From Paenibacillus sp. Root444D2 (GTDB lineage Bacteria > Bacillota > Bacilli > Paenibacillales > NBRC-103111), in contig NZ_LMEO01000005.1 of assembly GCF_001426375.1 (NCBI RefSeq), forward strand, positions 143,646 through 207,645: a DNA stretch of 64,000 bases, given 5' to 3'. The notes beneath the pieces were generated by a model. It did not search any database. It was not told the DNA's origin and saw only the letters and a program-made list of their open reading frames with translations. This document shows, in pieces, positions 1 to 8,446 of this stretch (position 1 is the first letter of the stretch; each line of letters opens with the position of its first letter). The translations under genes and the position numbers were made by a program.

Positions 1-548
1 ATTCTGAACTCGGATGCCCCATCAATTGAAGCAGATTCCCGCAAGCTATCGGGGATGCCTTCAAAAAACGATTTCATAATGATCATGTTAAAAGCACTGA
101 AGGCCATAACCACAATCAACACATAACTTGTATCTAGTAATCCCAACTGTTTAATGGTGATATAAGTAGGAATCATTCCGCCCTTGAATAGCATGGTGAA
201 AACAAAGAAGAGCATGATCATTCGCCGACCGGGCAGCTGTTTCTCCGCGAGCGAGTAAGACGCCGTTATCGTAAGGAACAGCGCAAGCAAGACGCCGGCC
301 GCTGTATTGCGAATCGTATTGCCGTACGCAGAGTATATAAGCGAGCCTTCCTGCAGCAAGTACTTGTAATATTCCAAACTGAAGGAAGTCGGAAACAGAA
401 TCAATCCATTTTTTTCACTGAAAATATGGTACGGCGTAACGGATACGGAAATAACATACCAGAATGGGATGACAATGAGAATCGTCAATGTGGTTAGAAT
501 GATATAGTTGGTGGAGACAAAGGCCTTCTCGCCTTTTGTAAGCTTCAT
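1..548 (-). CDS. LplC-type sugar ABC transporter permease (3' end beyond window)
   Basis: This is the N-terminal ~182 residues of an inner-membrane permease for carbohydrate uptake (CUT1, LplC/YtcP class). It starts MKLTKGEKAF at 548 and reads through several hydrophobic segments to the cytoplasmic EAA loop, where ESASIDGASEF is visible right at the window edge; the rest lies outside. It follows the LplB-type permease by 17 bases, so the two form the usual heterodimeric channel. The substrate-binding protein is not in the upstream part of this operon and may lie beyond the window. The family assignment is firm; the sugar is unknown. Confidence 0.9.
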   Translation of the reverse strand, partial: MKLTKGEKAFVSTNYIILTTLTILIVIPFWYVISVSVTPYHIFSEKNGLILFPTSFSLEYYKYLLQEGSLIYSAYGNTIRNTAAGVLLALFLTITASYSLAEKQLPGRRMIMLFFVFTMLFKGGMIPTYITIKQLGLLDTSYVLIVVMAFSAFNMIIMKSFFEGIPDSLRESASIDGASEFR

Positions 549-565
549 CGGTTCTCTTTCCTTTC

Positions 566-1516
566 TCAGAAAATGCCGGAATCATTGATTCGTTTAGCGA
601 ACTGATTGGCAACCAGCAAAATCACAAGTCCAATTGTGCCCTTGATGACGTCAGCCGCAGCGGCAAGACTGAGACTGAACTGCTCGATGCCTACACGGTA
701 AATGTACGTATCCAGAATATCCCCAACCTCAAAGACCATCGGATTGTACAAGTTAATCACCTGATCCAACCCAGCGCTCATGATATATCCGACCCTCAGG
801 ATGAAGATGACGATGATAGTTCCCATAATTCCCGGCACAGTAATGTGAATAATCCGCCCAAAGCGTGATGCCCCATCCATAATAGCCGCTTCGTACATTT
901 CCGGATTAAGCCCAGCGATGGCTGCAATATAGATGATAGCTGCCCAGCCCATCTCTTTCATGGCATCCGTGACGACAAGGATCGTTCGGAAATATGCCGG
1001 TTCGACGAGCAGATAAGCAGGATCGCCACCGAAGAATTCGATGATTTTATTAATGACTCCAGTTTCCGGTGAAAGGAGCAGCGTTATGATCCCTCCATAG
1101 ACGACCCAAGACACGAATCTTGGCAGGTAGACGGCCGTTTGAAGCGACTTTTTGAACCATGCAACTCTAACTTCATTCAATGCAAGCGCTAACAGGATCG
1201 GGCAAAGGAACCCGCTAATCATTTTGTATAAGCTGATAAGCAGTGTATTCTTGAAGGCATGGAGGAACAATTCTGATTCAAATAACATTCGGAAATATTT
1301 GAATCCGACCCACTCACTGCCGGAGAATCCCTGAATAGCGTTATAATCCATAAACGCAATGCTGATGCCATATAGCGGGAGATAGTCAAAAATGAGAACC
1401 CATGCGGTAGCGGGCAGCAGTAGAACATATAACAGCCTATATTTCCATAACCTCCTTATATGCTTCAGCAGTGGCTTTTCTTTTGTTTCGGTGATCTTGG
1501 CGGTCACCATCCCCAT
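566..1516 (-). CDS. LplB-type sugar ABC transporter permease
   Basis: This 316-residue permease pairs with the downstream LplC-type protein to form the membrane channel of a CUT1 sugar importer. It has about six hydrophobic segments and the ABC-interaction loop EAAIMDGASRFGRI near residue 215. The start at 1516 is supported by AGGAGG eight bases upstream. It closely resembles in layout the second LplB at 58884-59813, so the window carries two related importers. A cre-like site lies 40-55 bases upstream of the start, which suggests catabolite repression. The substrate cannot be told from sequence. Confidence 0.93.
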   Translation of the reverse strand: MGMVTAKITETKEKPLLKHIRRLWKYRLLYVLLLPATAWVLIFDYLPLYGISIAFMDYNAIQGFSGSEWVGFKYFRMLFESELFLHAFKNTLLISLYKMISGFLCPILLALALNEVRVAWFKKSLQTAVYLPRFVSWVVYGGIITLLLSPETGVINKIIEFFGGDPAYLLVEPAYFRTILVVTDAMKEMGWAAIIYIAAIAGLNPEMYEAAIMDGASRFGRIIHITVPGIMGTIIVIFILRVGYIMSAGLDQVINLYNPMVFEVGDILDTYIYRVGIEQFSLSLAAAADVIKGTIGLVILLVANQFAKRINDSGIF

Positions 1517-1556
1517 CTCTTTATCCTCCTATCTTACTTCTTGCCGCACTCGACTA

Positions 1557-1571
1557 AGAAAGTGCTTACAT
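1557..1571 (-). promoter_or_regulatory. cre-like CcpA site
   Basis: On the minus strand the sequence ATGTAAGCACTTTCT matches the Bacillus cre consensus WTGNAANCGNWNNCW at every fixed position except the central G, which is A. It sits just upstream of the lplB-like gene. CcpA binding is inferred. Confidence 0.45.
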
Positions 1572-1648
1572 ATTTAGCTTAGCGGAAATCGCTGGAGACG
1601 AAAACCCGAGTGAAGGACAATAATACAGGGGAAAAGTCTTTTCTGTCG

Positions 1649-1689
1649 AAAAAAAAGCATATCTCTGCCTATGCGGCAAAAATATGCTT
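1649..1689 (-). terminator. Rho-independent terminator
   Basis: On the minus strand an eight-base-pair stem (AAGCATAT/ATATGCTT) encloses a smaller TGCC/GGCA hairpin and is followed by eight T residues. No intact minus-strand gene precedes it directly, so it may insulate the lplB operon or be left over from a lost gene. Confidence 0.65.
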
Positions 1690-2293
1690 CAGAAGCTTCC
1701 TCTATGGCAGCATTTAGCTCCTCATCGGGATCAGCAATCACCGAGCCCCTGCGCTAAGTGCCTTCGCACCTTGTTGCAGGCCATAATGATCCGAAGTGTA
1801 GTGACCATCGAGTATGATACGGGCAAGGGATCCGAGAGAAGATACATTCAGCCGATCGGTCTTTATGCCAGTCAAGGCTACTGGTATTGTCCGGCTTACT
1901 GCTTTGAGCGCAGAGGATATCGCCTCTTCCGTGCGGATCGAGTACGCTCCGCCAGCTTGAACGATTTGCTTACCTGCTTAGATGAGGTCGACAAGAAATC
2001 CATCTTCGATTGGAATGTCCACGAGCGGAATGCGTCGGAGGAACAGGAACTGATCGTCACCATGGAAGTGGTGCGATCCGTATGATGATCCCCGTAAACA
2101 ATGTGTCGTTTTATTCGGAGATGATTTGGGGAGTTGGAGAAGCATCAGAATTATCGAACCGCCAGAGGCAATAGCTTATATAGAACAAAAATTGGAGATG
2201 ATGAGGCAGCAGTACGGGAGTGCGAGCTATTCAATGCAAAAAGCTCCAGATGATAGTTTTAATCACAAGGATTCCAATGGGTCTTCGGTTTAA
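1690..2293 (+). pseudogene. WYL-domain transcriptional regulator, truncated and frameshifted
   Basis: Reading frame 1 up to 2085 gives a clear WYL core: a TIEYDTGKGSERRYIQPIGL stretch, then GYWYCPAYC and YRLFRADRV. After a frame change near 2080 the next frame continues with GDDLGSW and a C-terminal helix ending in a stop at 2291-2293. The N-terminal helix-turn-helix that such YafY/DeoR-like regulators need is absent. The gene is therefore missing its 5' part and carries a frameshift, and is very unlikely to work. An intact relative with the same architecture is at 61714-62622. Confidence 0.8.
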
Positions 2294-2463
2294 GCATGCT
2301 CACAGTGCTTACTGGCTTTAGACGGCTAACCAGGCCAGAGCAAGGGAACAGATTTCAGAATTTCAAGCTCTTTTTTTGTATCGGGATGCAGCACTATCTT
2401 ATCAGAAAGGTTCAAAGTGGATTCTTTTACCTTCCTTCCCCATTTCCTTGAAAAGGAACGCCA

Positions 2464-2498
2464 AAACGGCAACCGATCAGTTAGTTCGGCAGCCGTTT
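2464..2498 (-). terminator. Hairpin, probable terminator
   Basis: AAACGGC and GCCGTTT form a stem that encloses a second CCGA/TCGG pairing; on the minus strand it is followed by TTTT. It lies just downstream of the small gene at 2533-2739. The rest of 2294-2532 shows no gene. Confidence 0.5.
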
Positions 2499-2532
2499 CC
2501 TGGTATTTATTAAGCTTTTGTTCCCGTTAATT

Positions 2533-2739
2533 TCATTCAGTTATTGTCTTTAAATCACTTACTTTTAATAGTGCTTCTCTATTCGTATCATGATATACAA
2601 CCCTAACGTCTAGTTCATACTCATTGCTCAATTCGAAAGAAAGGATGGTGCATTTCCTACCACGATTCTTCGTCTTTCTTGGATTATCTGGAGCAAAAAC
2701 ATAGGAGCCTCCAATAGTAAGATTAACTGTATCACTCAT
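2533..2739 (-). CDS. Small hypothetical protein (68 aa)
   Basis: I do not recognise a family. The product is a short, polar, soluble protein without signal peptide or membrane segment; its beta-rich sequence (YVFAPDNP, GRKCTILSFEL, LDVRVVYHD) is compatible with a small SH3-like barrel, but that is a guess. The ATG at 2739 has AGAGGA about ten bases upstream. It follows the HD-domain gene by 60 bases on the same strand and is probably cotranscribed with it. Confidence 0.65.
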   Translation of the reverse strand: MSDTVNLTIGGSYVFAPDNPRKTKNRGRKCTILSFELSNEYELDVRVVYHDTNREALLKVSDLKTITE

Positions 2740-2799
2740 TACATCTGCAATCCTCTCATGCTGTATTTACGTTATTACGAATTTAGTACATAGAGTGTC

Positions 2800-3219
2800 T
2801 TAGAATTTCAGTTCTGCAATTGCCTTCTTGTACTTATCATTCCTTGCATAGTCTTTATCTGTTGGGTTAGGAATTCGACCAATATCACTGTTATCTTCTA
2901 GATCCAGAAGCTTCACTTTCGTCGCAAGTGGGTTTAGCTTGATCCTTTTGATAAAGTCTTCGTATGATTCATCTGCTCTTTTTGTAAGGCAATCTAGAGC
3001 TTCTATAATTTCTATGCTAAAACCTGCATTTTTTAAATCAAATAGCGTAGTATCTGAATCTTCTACAACATCATGTAAAATGGCTACAATTGCTTCTTCT
3101 TCGCTGCTGGCTTTAGTTGCTAATCTTGCAGGATGTAAAATGTATGGATTTCCACCTTTATCTGTTTGACCATCGTGAGCTTTCGCGGCTATTAGTATTG
3201 CTTTAGTTAAAGTACTCAT
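2800..3219 (-). CDS. HD-domain phosphohydrolase, MESH1/SpoT-hydrolase-like
   Basis: This 139-residue protein has the HD-hydrolase pattern of (p)ppGpp hydrolases: HPARLA near residue 29, AILHDVVEDSDTT near 47-59 with the HD pair, and KLLDLEDNSDI near 103-113 supplying the second Asp. Its length fits stand-alone MESH1-like proteins rather than full Rel/SpoT, and no synthetase domain is present. By family it would remove the 3'-diphosphate of (p)ppGpp or a related nucleotide, but the substrate is not proven. The ATG at 3219 is preceded by GAGGAG. Confidence 0.75.
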   Translation of the reverse strand: MSTLTKAILIAAKAHDGQTDKGGNPYILHPARLATKASSEEEAIVAILHDVVEDSDTTLFDLKNAGFSIEIIEALDCLTKRADESYEDFIKRIKLNPLATKVKLLDLEDNSDIGRIPNPTDKDYARNDKYKKAIAELKF

Positions 3220-3277
3220 TTTTCACAACTCCTCATTTGCCAAAAATAATAGCTGAAATCAATTTATCGCAACCTTC

Positions 3278-3493
3278 CTAGTAAAGATAGCCTAATAAAT
3301 CTAGATCTCCCTCGCTCCAATCGATCTTTCCTACTTCCTTAATCATTAATTCATCAATTACCTCAAACTCTATGCCATTTGAAATCTAGTTCTTGTATAT
3401 TTGCTACTAATTCATTATTTATATCATATTCAAATACTTTATCTATCTTCAAATTACCTCTCCAATACCAATATATTTGTTTTAACTCTTTTC
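3278..3493 (-). pseudogene. Unidentified gene remnant with frameshift
   Basis: Two open minus-strand segments lie in different frames: one reads KELKQIYWYWRGNLKIDKVF and ends near 3380, and the other reads GIEFEVIDELMIKEVGKID and ends at a stop at 3278-3280. Their composition is protein-like and they join head to tail, which suggests one small gene broken by a frameshift. The family is unknown. Confidence 0.4.
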
Positions 3494-3505
3494 AACATCA
3501 AGATG

Positions 3506-3652
3506 CTACATCCCTTTTTTAACATACAGATTGTCAGGGGCTTCTTTCTTATCAATAAAGTCCAAGATATCTTCTAAACCGAAAATATCCCAACCACCGT
3601 TAGCGTACTCATCAACGAATTTACAATATTTTCTTCTGAAGTTGGTTTGTAA
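3506..3652 (-). pseudogene. C-terminal fragment of an unidentified protein
   Basis: A minus-strand reading frame encodes KFVDEYANGGWDIFGLEDIL and onwards to a natural stop at 3506-3508, with clear protein character but no start codon or ribosome binding site. It begins abruptly next to the terminator of the gene at 3752-4261. It is probably the tail of a gene whose front was deleted; the family was not identified. Confidence 0.4.
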
Positions 3653-3654
3653 AA

Positions 3655-3683
3655 GAAAAAAGAGCAGGGCTTTAACTGCCCTG
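3655..3683 (-). terminator. Rho-independent terminator
   Basis: CAGGGC/GCCCTG stem with a seven-base loop, followed on the minus strand by a T-rich run, 70 bases past the stop of the GyrI-like gene. Confidence 0.75.
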
Positions 3684-3751
3684 ACCCTAGCTGAAAATAC
3701 ATGGTTGGAGAATTTTAGGAACCTAGATGCCAGTCACTTGGCCACTTTGAT

Positions 3752-4261
3752 TTATTTCGTGCGAATAGGGAAATACAAGTCTATCTCAGCGTTTGGATCA
3801 TCCGACTGCGTATAACGTTGATCATAAAACTCAAATTCATATTTACCAGTTCGGGTACCACCGTCATATTCGTAAGGACTGTTCGGAAGCCAATGTCCCC
3901 AAAAATGCCCAAAGGCATCACCGATACCGTCAAGAGGACCACGATGCGTCAACACGATATAGCGCGCAGCTGGTACTTCGATGCGCGTCATGCCCGAGGG
4001 GATATCGCCGTCCTGAGAGATTTGCACAGAAGCCGTATAATTGAACGGATCGCCGGGTTTGTTGACTGGATTTTGCAGCATGAGTCCGTAGCTTCTCCAG
4101 CCGAGCTGACTAGGAACCTCTGGAATGCGCTTACTGAATTCACCCCACAGCTTGGCAATGGTGTTCTCGGACGGTGGCACAGACATATCAAAATGAATCA
4201 TTTCGGTAATTCCTACAACGCTGAAGGCAGGTTTTTCGATGATTTTAGTTTCGATTATCAT
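3752..4261 (-). CDS. GyrI-like / AraC-type effector-binding domain protein
   Basis: This 169-residue protein is a stand-alone effector-binding domain of the GyrI/SOUL-like fold, as found at the C-terminus of AraC and BmrR regulators. Visible family features are the opening VVGITEMIHFDM, the WGEFSKRIPEV helix, IEVPAARYIVLTHRGPLDGI in the middle and the closing YEFEFYDQRY...EIDLYFPI strand. Such domains bind small hydrophobic or cationic molecules. There is no DNA-binding domain. A perfect palindrome and an inverted repeat just upstream suggest separate regulation. Confidence 0.8.
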   Translation of the reverse strand: MIIETKIIEKPAFSVVGITEMIHFDMSVPPSENTIAKLWGEFSKRIPEVPSQLGWRSYGLMLQNPVNKPGDPFNYTASVQISQDGDIPSGMTRIEVPAARYIVLTHRGPLDGIGDAFGHFWGHWLPNSPYEYDGGTRTGKYEFEFYDQRYTQSDDPNAEIDLYFPIRTK

Positions 4262-4314
4262 AAATAGTCATTCTCCTTTTTGGTGTGGGGTTGATACGCA
4301 CTTACTTATAACTA

Positions 4315-4333
4315 TATGGAATTTTTATCCATA
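4315..4333. repeat. Inverted repeat upstream of the GyrI-like gene
   Basis: TATGGA and TCCATA are separated by seven bases. The repeat lies in the likely promoter region of the minus-strand gene that starts at 4261, so it could be an operator half-site pair. Confidence 0.35.
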
Positions 4334-4343
4334 CAAGAAATAT

Positions 4344-4357
4344 AACGTACGTACGTT
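4344..4357. promoter_or_regulatory. Perfect 14-bp palindrome, candidate operator
   Basis: AACGTACGTACGTT is its own reverse complement. Palindromes of this size upstream of a gene are typical of TetR- or MarR-type operators. The adjacent gene is the GyrI-like protein (start 4261). The regulator is unknown. Confidence 0.5.
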
Positions 4358-4487
4358 CCCTTGTAAACGTTTTTTTCAATTGAAAATAAAACTTCAACGA
4401 AATTGAAAATAGGAGCCGCTATACAGCAGCTCCTGTACTATCGTTCCGTACTGTTTCAAGACCCTTAGTTGTGGGTGATCGATGATG

Positions 4488-5234
4488 TCATATCCAATCA
4501 CCATCCCCTGGGATCGCGACTTGATCAAGCAGTCCTTCGACCGCCATCCGACTGTATAAATCCTCTCTTGTGACAAGACAATGGTTTATCGAATCCATAT
4601 GCACAGCGACTACCTTCGTATACGACGCGTATTGGCATAAACTTACTACATCGTCCGCATCCATCGTAATCGGGCCACCTACCGAGAACTGCGCGCCGCC
4701 AGCATTAACGACAGTCATATCAGGCCGATGATCGTCTAGCGCCTGCTTTACATCGTCGCACCATATCGTGTCCCCCGCGATGTACAGCGTCGGCTGGTCG
4801 TCCGCTTTGAGAACATAGCCTGATACACGCCCCATTTTCTTTCCGATATCACCTGTACCATGCTGCCCGCATGTTCGGATGATCGTCACACCTTTGAACG
4901 TTAAGGTCTCTTTGATCGTTGTCACCGAGGTGAAACCAGAGGAAGCGATCGTTGTATCATCATCCGGCTGGCATAGAATAGGTGTTGATTTCAAAATCGC
5001 AGCTGCTGCCGCAGCGTCCCAGTGATCTTGGTGTAAATGTGTCACGAGAACTACGTCCGGTTGATGTCTATCAAGAATTGCAAAAGGCAATGGAACGAGA
5101 GGATTACGTCTATCGTTCGTCGAATTGACGATCGGAGGGTTCACCTTTGCATCGCTAAACATTGGATCAATTAAGAAAGACACTCCTGCATATTGCAGCC
5201 ATAGCGTCGCATGGCGGATCAATTGAAGCTTCAT
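4488..5234 (-). CDS. MBL-fold metal-dependent hydrolase (UlaG/RomA-like)
   Basis: This 248-residue cytoplasmic enzyme of the metallo-beta-lactamase fold has the metal motif THLHQDHWD (HxHxDH) near residue 66, a following CGQHGTG histidine near residue 124, and the conserved AGDTIWCDD segment near residue 155 whose Asp bridges the metals. The pattern GDTIW...VVNAGGAQ is typical of UlaG-like lactonases and phosphodiesterases. The substrate is unknown. The ATG at 5234 is preceded by GAGGTG. It is transcribed away from the Lrp-type regulator, which probably controls it. Confidence 0.87.
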   Translation of the reverse strand: MKLQLIRHATLWLQYAGVSFLIDPMFSDAKVNPPIVNSTNDRRNPLVPLPFAILDRHQPDVVLVTHLHQDHWDAAAAAAILKSTPILCQPDDDTTIASSGFTSVTTIKETLTFKGVTIIRTCGQHGTGDIGKKMGRVSGYVLKADDQPTLYIAGDTIWCDDVKQALDDHRPDMTVVNAGGAQFSVGGPITMDADDVVSLCQYASYTKVVAVHMDSINHCLVTREDLYSRMAVEGLLDQVAIPGDGDWI

Positions 5235-5360
5235 TATCGTACACCTCTTATATTTTTATTTTGTGGTTTTGTTATAATTATAGAATAAGCTGGAAGACGT
5301 ATATACATCATGATGAAAAGAAAAATCAGCTTTCATTTTCACTTTGAAAGGAATTCCCCT

Positions 5361-5792
5361 ATGTTGAGCAACCAAACGATCGACGAAGTCGATCTTCACA
5401 TCTTAAATTACTTGATTAAGGATGCTACCCTGTCCCACAAGGCAATTGGCCAGCTTGTTCATTTGACTGGGCAAGCGGTTGGCGCTCGCGTACGAAAGCT
5501 GCAGGATCTCGGTATCATAGAAGGATATACACTGCGCTGGAATCCGGACAAAATTGGTCAAGTAGTACACGCCTTTGTTACAGTTTTCATGAAATCGAAC
5601 TCCGCACATCATTCTTTTCAATCGTTTGTTCAACAAAACGACATGATCTCTGAAACACACCGTGTAAGCGGTGAAGGCTGCTACTGGATGCGAGTACGCG
5701 TCAGCACGCCGATAGAACTGAATTCTTTCCTTGATGAACTCTTGAAGTATGGCAATTACAAGGTAAGCCTATCGATTGGCCAAGTCAAATAG
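5361..5792 (+). CDS. Lrp/AsnC-family transcriptional regulator
   Basis: The 143-residue product has an N-terminal winged helix (residues 5-60: DEVDLHILNYLIKDATLSHK, then VGARVRKLQDLGIIEGY) and a C-terminal RAM ligand-sensing domain. I chose the ATG at 5361 because AAAGGAA precedes it and the family begins shortly before the ExDxxIL segment; an in-frame ATG at 5310 would add 17 unrelated residues. It faces the MBL-fold hydrolase gene across 126 bases, the usual arrangement for a local Lrp regulator and its target. The effector is unknown. Confidence 0.88.
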   Translation: MLSNQTIDEVDLHILNYLIKDATLSHKAIGQLVHLTGQAVGARVRKLQDLGIIEGYTLRWNPDKIGQVVHAFVTVFMKSNSAHHSFQSFVQQNDMISETHRVSGEGCYWMRVRVSTPIELNSFLDELLKYGNYKVSLSIGQVK

Positions 5793-5804
5793 AAAACATG
5801 AAAA

Positions 5805-5846
5805 GCCATGATTCTCTACAATTAGTAGAAAAATCATGGCCTTTTT
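5805..5846 (+). terminator. Rho-independent terminator
   Basis: GCCATGATT/AATCATGGC nine-base-pair stem followed by CTTTTT on the plus strand, 12 bases past the stop of the Lrp-type regulator. Confidence 0.88.
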
Positions 5847-5870
5847 CATTGCTGTTCCAAATTAAAGGGA

Positions 5871-6035
5871 TTACTTATTGTAAGTTATGGTATTGGCACG
5901 CCCCATTCCGATATTCACTTGAATATCGCCTTTGCCACTATCCGCTTCGTTGCTCGTAATGGAAGAGTCAACACGATAAAATCATTGCCTGAAGCAGCGT
6001 TTTGAACTTGGGCTTCCTGATAGTTCTTTTTTATG
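5871..6035 (-). pseudogene. Unidentified gene remnant with frameshift
   Basis: A minus-strand frame encodes SGKGDIQVNIGMGRANTITY up to a stop at 5871-5873. A neighbouring frame upstream encodes NYQEAQVQNAASGNDFIV. The two read as one protein C-terminus interrupted by a frameshift near 5965. No start codon or ribosome binding site remains, and the family is not recognised. The rest of 5847-6122 holds only the operator candidate for the MFS gene. Confidence 0.4.
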
Positions 6036-6048
6036 AATAAATGAGTTT

Positions 6049-6065
6049 GTGACAGAATTTGTCAC
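6049..6065. promoter_or_regulatory. Inverted repeat, candidate operator of the MFS gene
   Basis: GTGACA-N5-TGTCAC lies about 60 bases upstream of the MFS start, overlapping a plausible promoter (TTGTGA and TATGCT about 16 bases apart). A repressor bound here would block transcription. No regulator gene is adjacent, so the cognate protein is unknown. Confidence 0.45.
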
Positions 6066-6122
6066 TATTATGCTTTAACATTGAAAATGTAAGCAATACT
6101 AATTCATTAGGAGTGATCGACT

Positions 6123-7307
6123 ATGCGCAGATATACCGCCCTGTTCTTTTTTATCATGTTTATGATTGGAACCGATACGTTCCTCATCTCGCCCTTGCTC
6201 CCGACACTTCAGAAGCAATTCGGCGTATCGACGGGAATCGCCGGGTGGATGCTTGGCGCCTACACGCTAGGCTCGGCCTTATTCGCCTTAATCGCCGGGC
6301 CTCTGTCCGACGGCTGGAACCGAAGAACCGTTCTGCTGAGCGGCCTGCTCGGATTCTCCGTCTCGACGATCTTGTGTGGCTTCGCGGACAGCTTCTGGAC
6401 AATGTGCCTATTCCGCTTCCTTGCCGGCGTCAGCGCAGCGTTCACGGCCCCCCAGGTATGGGCATCCATTCCCGTCATCATGCCAGCTTCCAGAGTGTCC
6501 AAAACAATGGGAATCGCCTTCGCAGGTTTAGCTGCTTCACAGGCTCTTGGCGTGCCAATCGGAAGCTGGCTCGCAGTCGCTCATTGGTCTGTTCCTTTCT
6601 GGACGATTGGAATCGCTTCGCTGCTGCTCATCGCTGTCGCCTTCTACTCGTTGCCCGACATGAAGCCTAGTACGTACGAGCGGACGTCAATCCTTCGCCG
6701 ATATGTCCCTCTGATCATGAGCGGCAAGGCCCGGAGCGGTTTCATTGCCTACCTGCTACTTCACTTAGGGAGCGGTACCGCATTCGCTTTCATTGGCAAG
6801 TGGATGGCCGATCGTTTCGAGCTTCCAATTGGACAAATCGGTACCGTGATGATGTTCCTCGGGTTTGGCACTTTGCTGGGAAGTATAATTAGCTCTAATG
6901 TGACTCGAAGACTAGGCAATACGAACGCGATCGTAGTTGGAATGTTGATGCTCATGGTCCTATACACAGTTATGCCTCATTTGACGAATCTCCGTTTCGT
7001 GACAATCATTTATCTGATCATTTTTGCGACCCTTGGGATTATCTTCCCGATGGTCATGGGGGCGCTCACTTCACTGAACGCCTCGATCCGGGGAACGATT
7101 TCCAGTCTGGCCAACTCAACGATGAACAGCGCTAACACACTTGGCGCGTGGATAGCAGGCCTACTCTATGTCCAGTTCGGCGGTTATTCATCGATCGGCA
7201 TTTTCTCAGCGGTATGCCTGGCACTCTCGCTTGGGATGTTCCTGTTCGGAGACGTCCTTGGGAGGAAAGCGGAGCATTCAGGCCAAGAATCGGCATCCGC
7301 TTCCTAA
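6123..7307 (+). CDS. MFS transporter, DHA1 drug-efflux type
   Basis: The 394-residue protein has about 12 predicted membrane helices. Motif A of the 12-TM proton antiporters appears as GPLSDGWNRRTVL between helices 2 and 3 (about residue 59), and FRFLAGVSAAFTAPQVWA around residue 98-115 resembles motif B. These features fit proton-driven efflux exporters (chloramphenicol/arabinose efflux-like), but the substrate cannot be predicted. The ATG at 6123 has AGGAG nine bases upstream. It is monocistronic, between a gene remnant and a broken sugar-binding lipoprotein gene. Confidence 0.9.
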   Translation: MRRYTALFFFIMFMIGTDTFLISPLLPTLQKQFGVSTGIAGWMLGAYTLGSALFALIAGPLSDGWNRRTVLLSGLLGFSVSTILCGFADSFWTMCLFRFLAGVSAAFTAPQVWASIPVIMPASRVSKTMGIAFAGLAASQALGVPIGSWLAVAHWSVPFWTIGIASLLLIAVAFYSLPDMKPSTYERTSILRRYVPLIMSGKARSGFIAYLLLHLGSGTAFAFIGKWMADRFELPIGQIGTVMMFLGFGTLLGSIISSNVTRRLGNTNAIVVGMLMLMVLYTVMPHLTNLRFVTIIYLIIFATLGIIFPMVMGALTSLNASIRGTISSLANSTMNSANTLGAWIAGLLYVQFGGYSSIGIFSAVCLALSLGMFLFGDVLGRKAEHSGQESASAS

Positions 7308-7368
7308 GCCAAGGAAGACATTTCGGTCAATTTATGGAGTCCCATTAATCTTTCGCAAACGTAAGACT

Positions 7369-7383
7369 TCGCAATTTTTGCGA
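7369..7383 (+). terminator. Short hairpin, possible terminator
   Basis: TCGCAA/TTGCGA with a three-base T loop, followed by a T-rich stretch, 62 bases downstream of the MFS stop. The stem is short, so the call is weak. Confidence 0.35.
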
Positions 7384-7435
7384 TTTCTCGTGTTTTCTTA
7401 TGCAAATGTCCCGTCCAGACAGGCTCCAACACGTT

Positions 7436-8209
7436 CTAGCCGCCAAACACCCGTTTGGCGGCACCTATCGCCCCGCCAGATTGCCAAGTTCCGCCGATTT
7501 CACCTCGATGCCGAGCTGTAACTGCTTGACTTTGGTCGTGAGCAATCCCCACCAGTATTCCCGGGAACCAACAGCCGGTCATGAGATCCTGCATCGTCTT
7601 CGGCTCCGGCAAACTCAGCTTTTTGAGCCAGTCGGTGCGCACATATAGAAACTGCGCATAGAACGGATTGGACGTTCTCGGAATGGCCATCAGCTTACCG
7701 CCAAACGTAGCCGATTTCATTTGGATACCGCCATCCATTTTCATGAACTTTTTAGTTTCAGGCGTAGATGCCTTATCGTAAACGGCGGTGAGATCCATAA
7801 TCATATCCGCTTCGATCAACTGCTGGAGCTGAGTAGCATCGACCAGCATGAGGTCGGGAATATCGTTGGATGCGATGGCTATTTTTAGCTTTTCCTTGTA
7901 CTGGTTGGCATCGGCGGCAACCCATTGATTCGTGATTTTGACCCCGATATCTTTCTCGTAGGCTTCGTACACGGAATTGTTGTCGAAGCTTTCACCTGCA
8001 TCGAATTTCAAATACGGATCGCCTTCTCTGATCGTGGATACTTCAAGCACTTTTTTCGATTCCGGCGTTTGTGCTGCGGTTGCAGACGCTGTCGTCTATG
8101 CAGACGGTTGCGGGCTATTCTCCGTTTTGCCGCTACACGCCGTTGCGGCGATAAGACTTGTAATCAAAGCAGTTGTGAGAACGTCTTTCCCTCTGAGTTT
8201 CATTTTCAT
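7436..8209 (-). pseudogene. Extracellular sugar-binding lipoprotein, broken (in-frame stop and lost 3' part)
   Basis: Starting at the ATG at 8209, behind GGAGGGG, the frame encodes a lipoprotein signal ending SLIAATACSGK, then meets a TAG at codon 38 where CAG is likely ancestral. It continues in frame as a CUT1 solute-binding protein (VLEVSTIREGDPYLKF, GGKLMAIPRTSNPFYAQFLY, YVRTDWLKKLSLPEPKTMQD). After that last family motif the sequence turns into unrelated residues and stops at 7436, so roughly the C-terminal half is gone. It is a decayed LplA-like importer component. Confidence 0.85.
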
Positions 8210-8352
8210 ATGACCCCTCCCATTTGACTTAACCTGTTACTCAGGATGTTGTACGCGTTTCAACTTCCTTTGATAGTTTAAGTATAAGAAAAGAATCGCG
8301 ATCCTTCTATATACCAGTGTTTACTTTGATATACACCTCTTGACGGCGAAAA

Positions 8353-8389
8353 ATCCCAATTTCTCCAAGTACGAATGAGAAATCGGGAT
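8353..8389 (-). terminator. Rho-independent terminator
   Basis: A 13-base-pair stem on the minus strand (ATCCCGATTTCTC/GAGAAATTGGGAT with one G-T pair) followed by TTTTTC, downstream of the gene at 8447-8791. Confidence 0.85.
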
Positions 8390-8446
8390 TAGATTCCATC
8401 TTGTTATATTCGAGATATTATTGAATCCCCATTCGTTTTTTTCTGA

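Noticed and set aside
3818..4267. A 149-codon plus-strand frame over the GyrI-like gene
   Set aside because: It is the antisense shadow of a clear family member on the minus strand and has no SD or recognisable motif.
6059..6670. A 203-codon plus-strand frame overlapping the MFS gene start
   Set aside because: It is out of frame with the MFS protein, rich in Arg and Ser, and shows no membrane helices or SD; the MFS frame explains the region.
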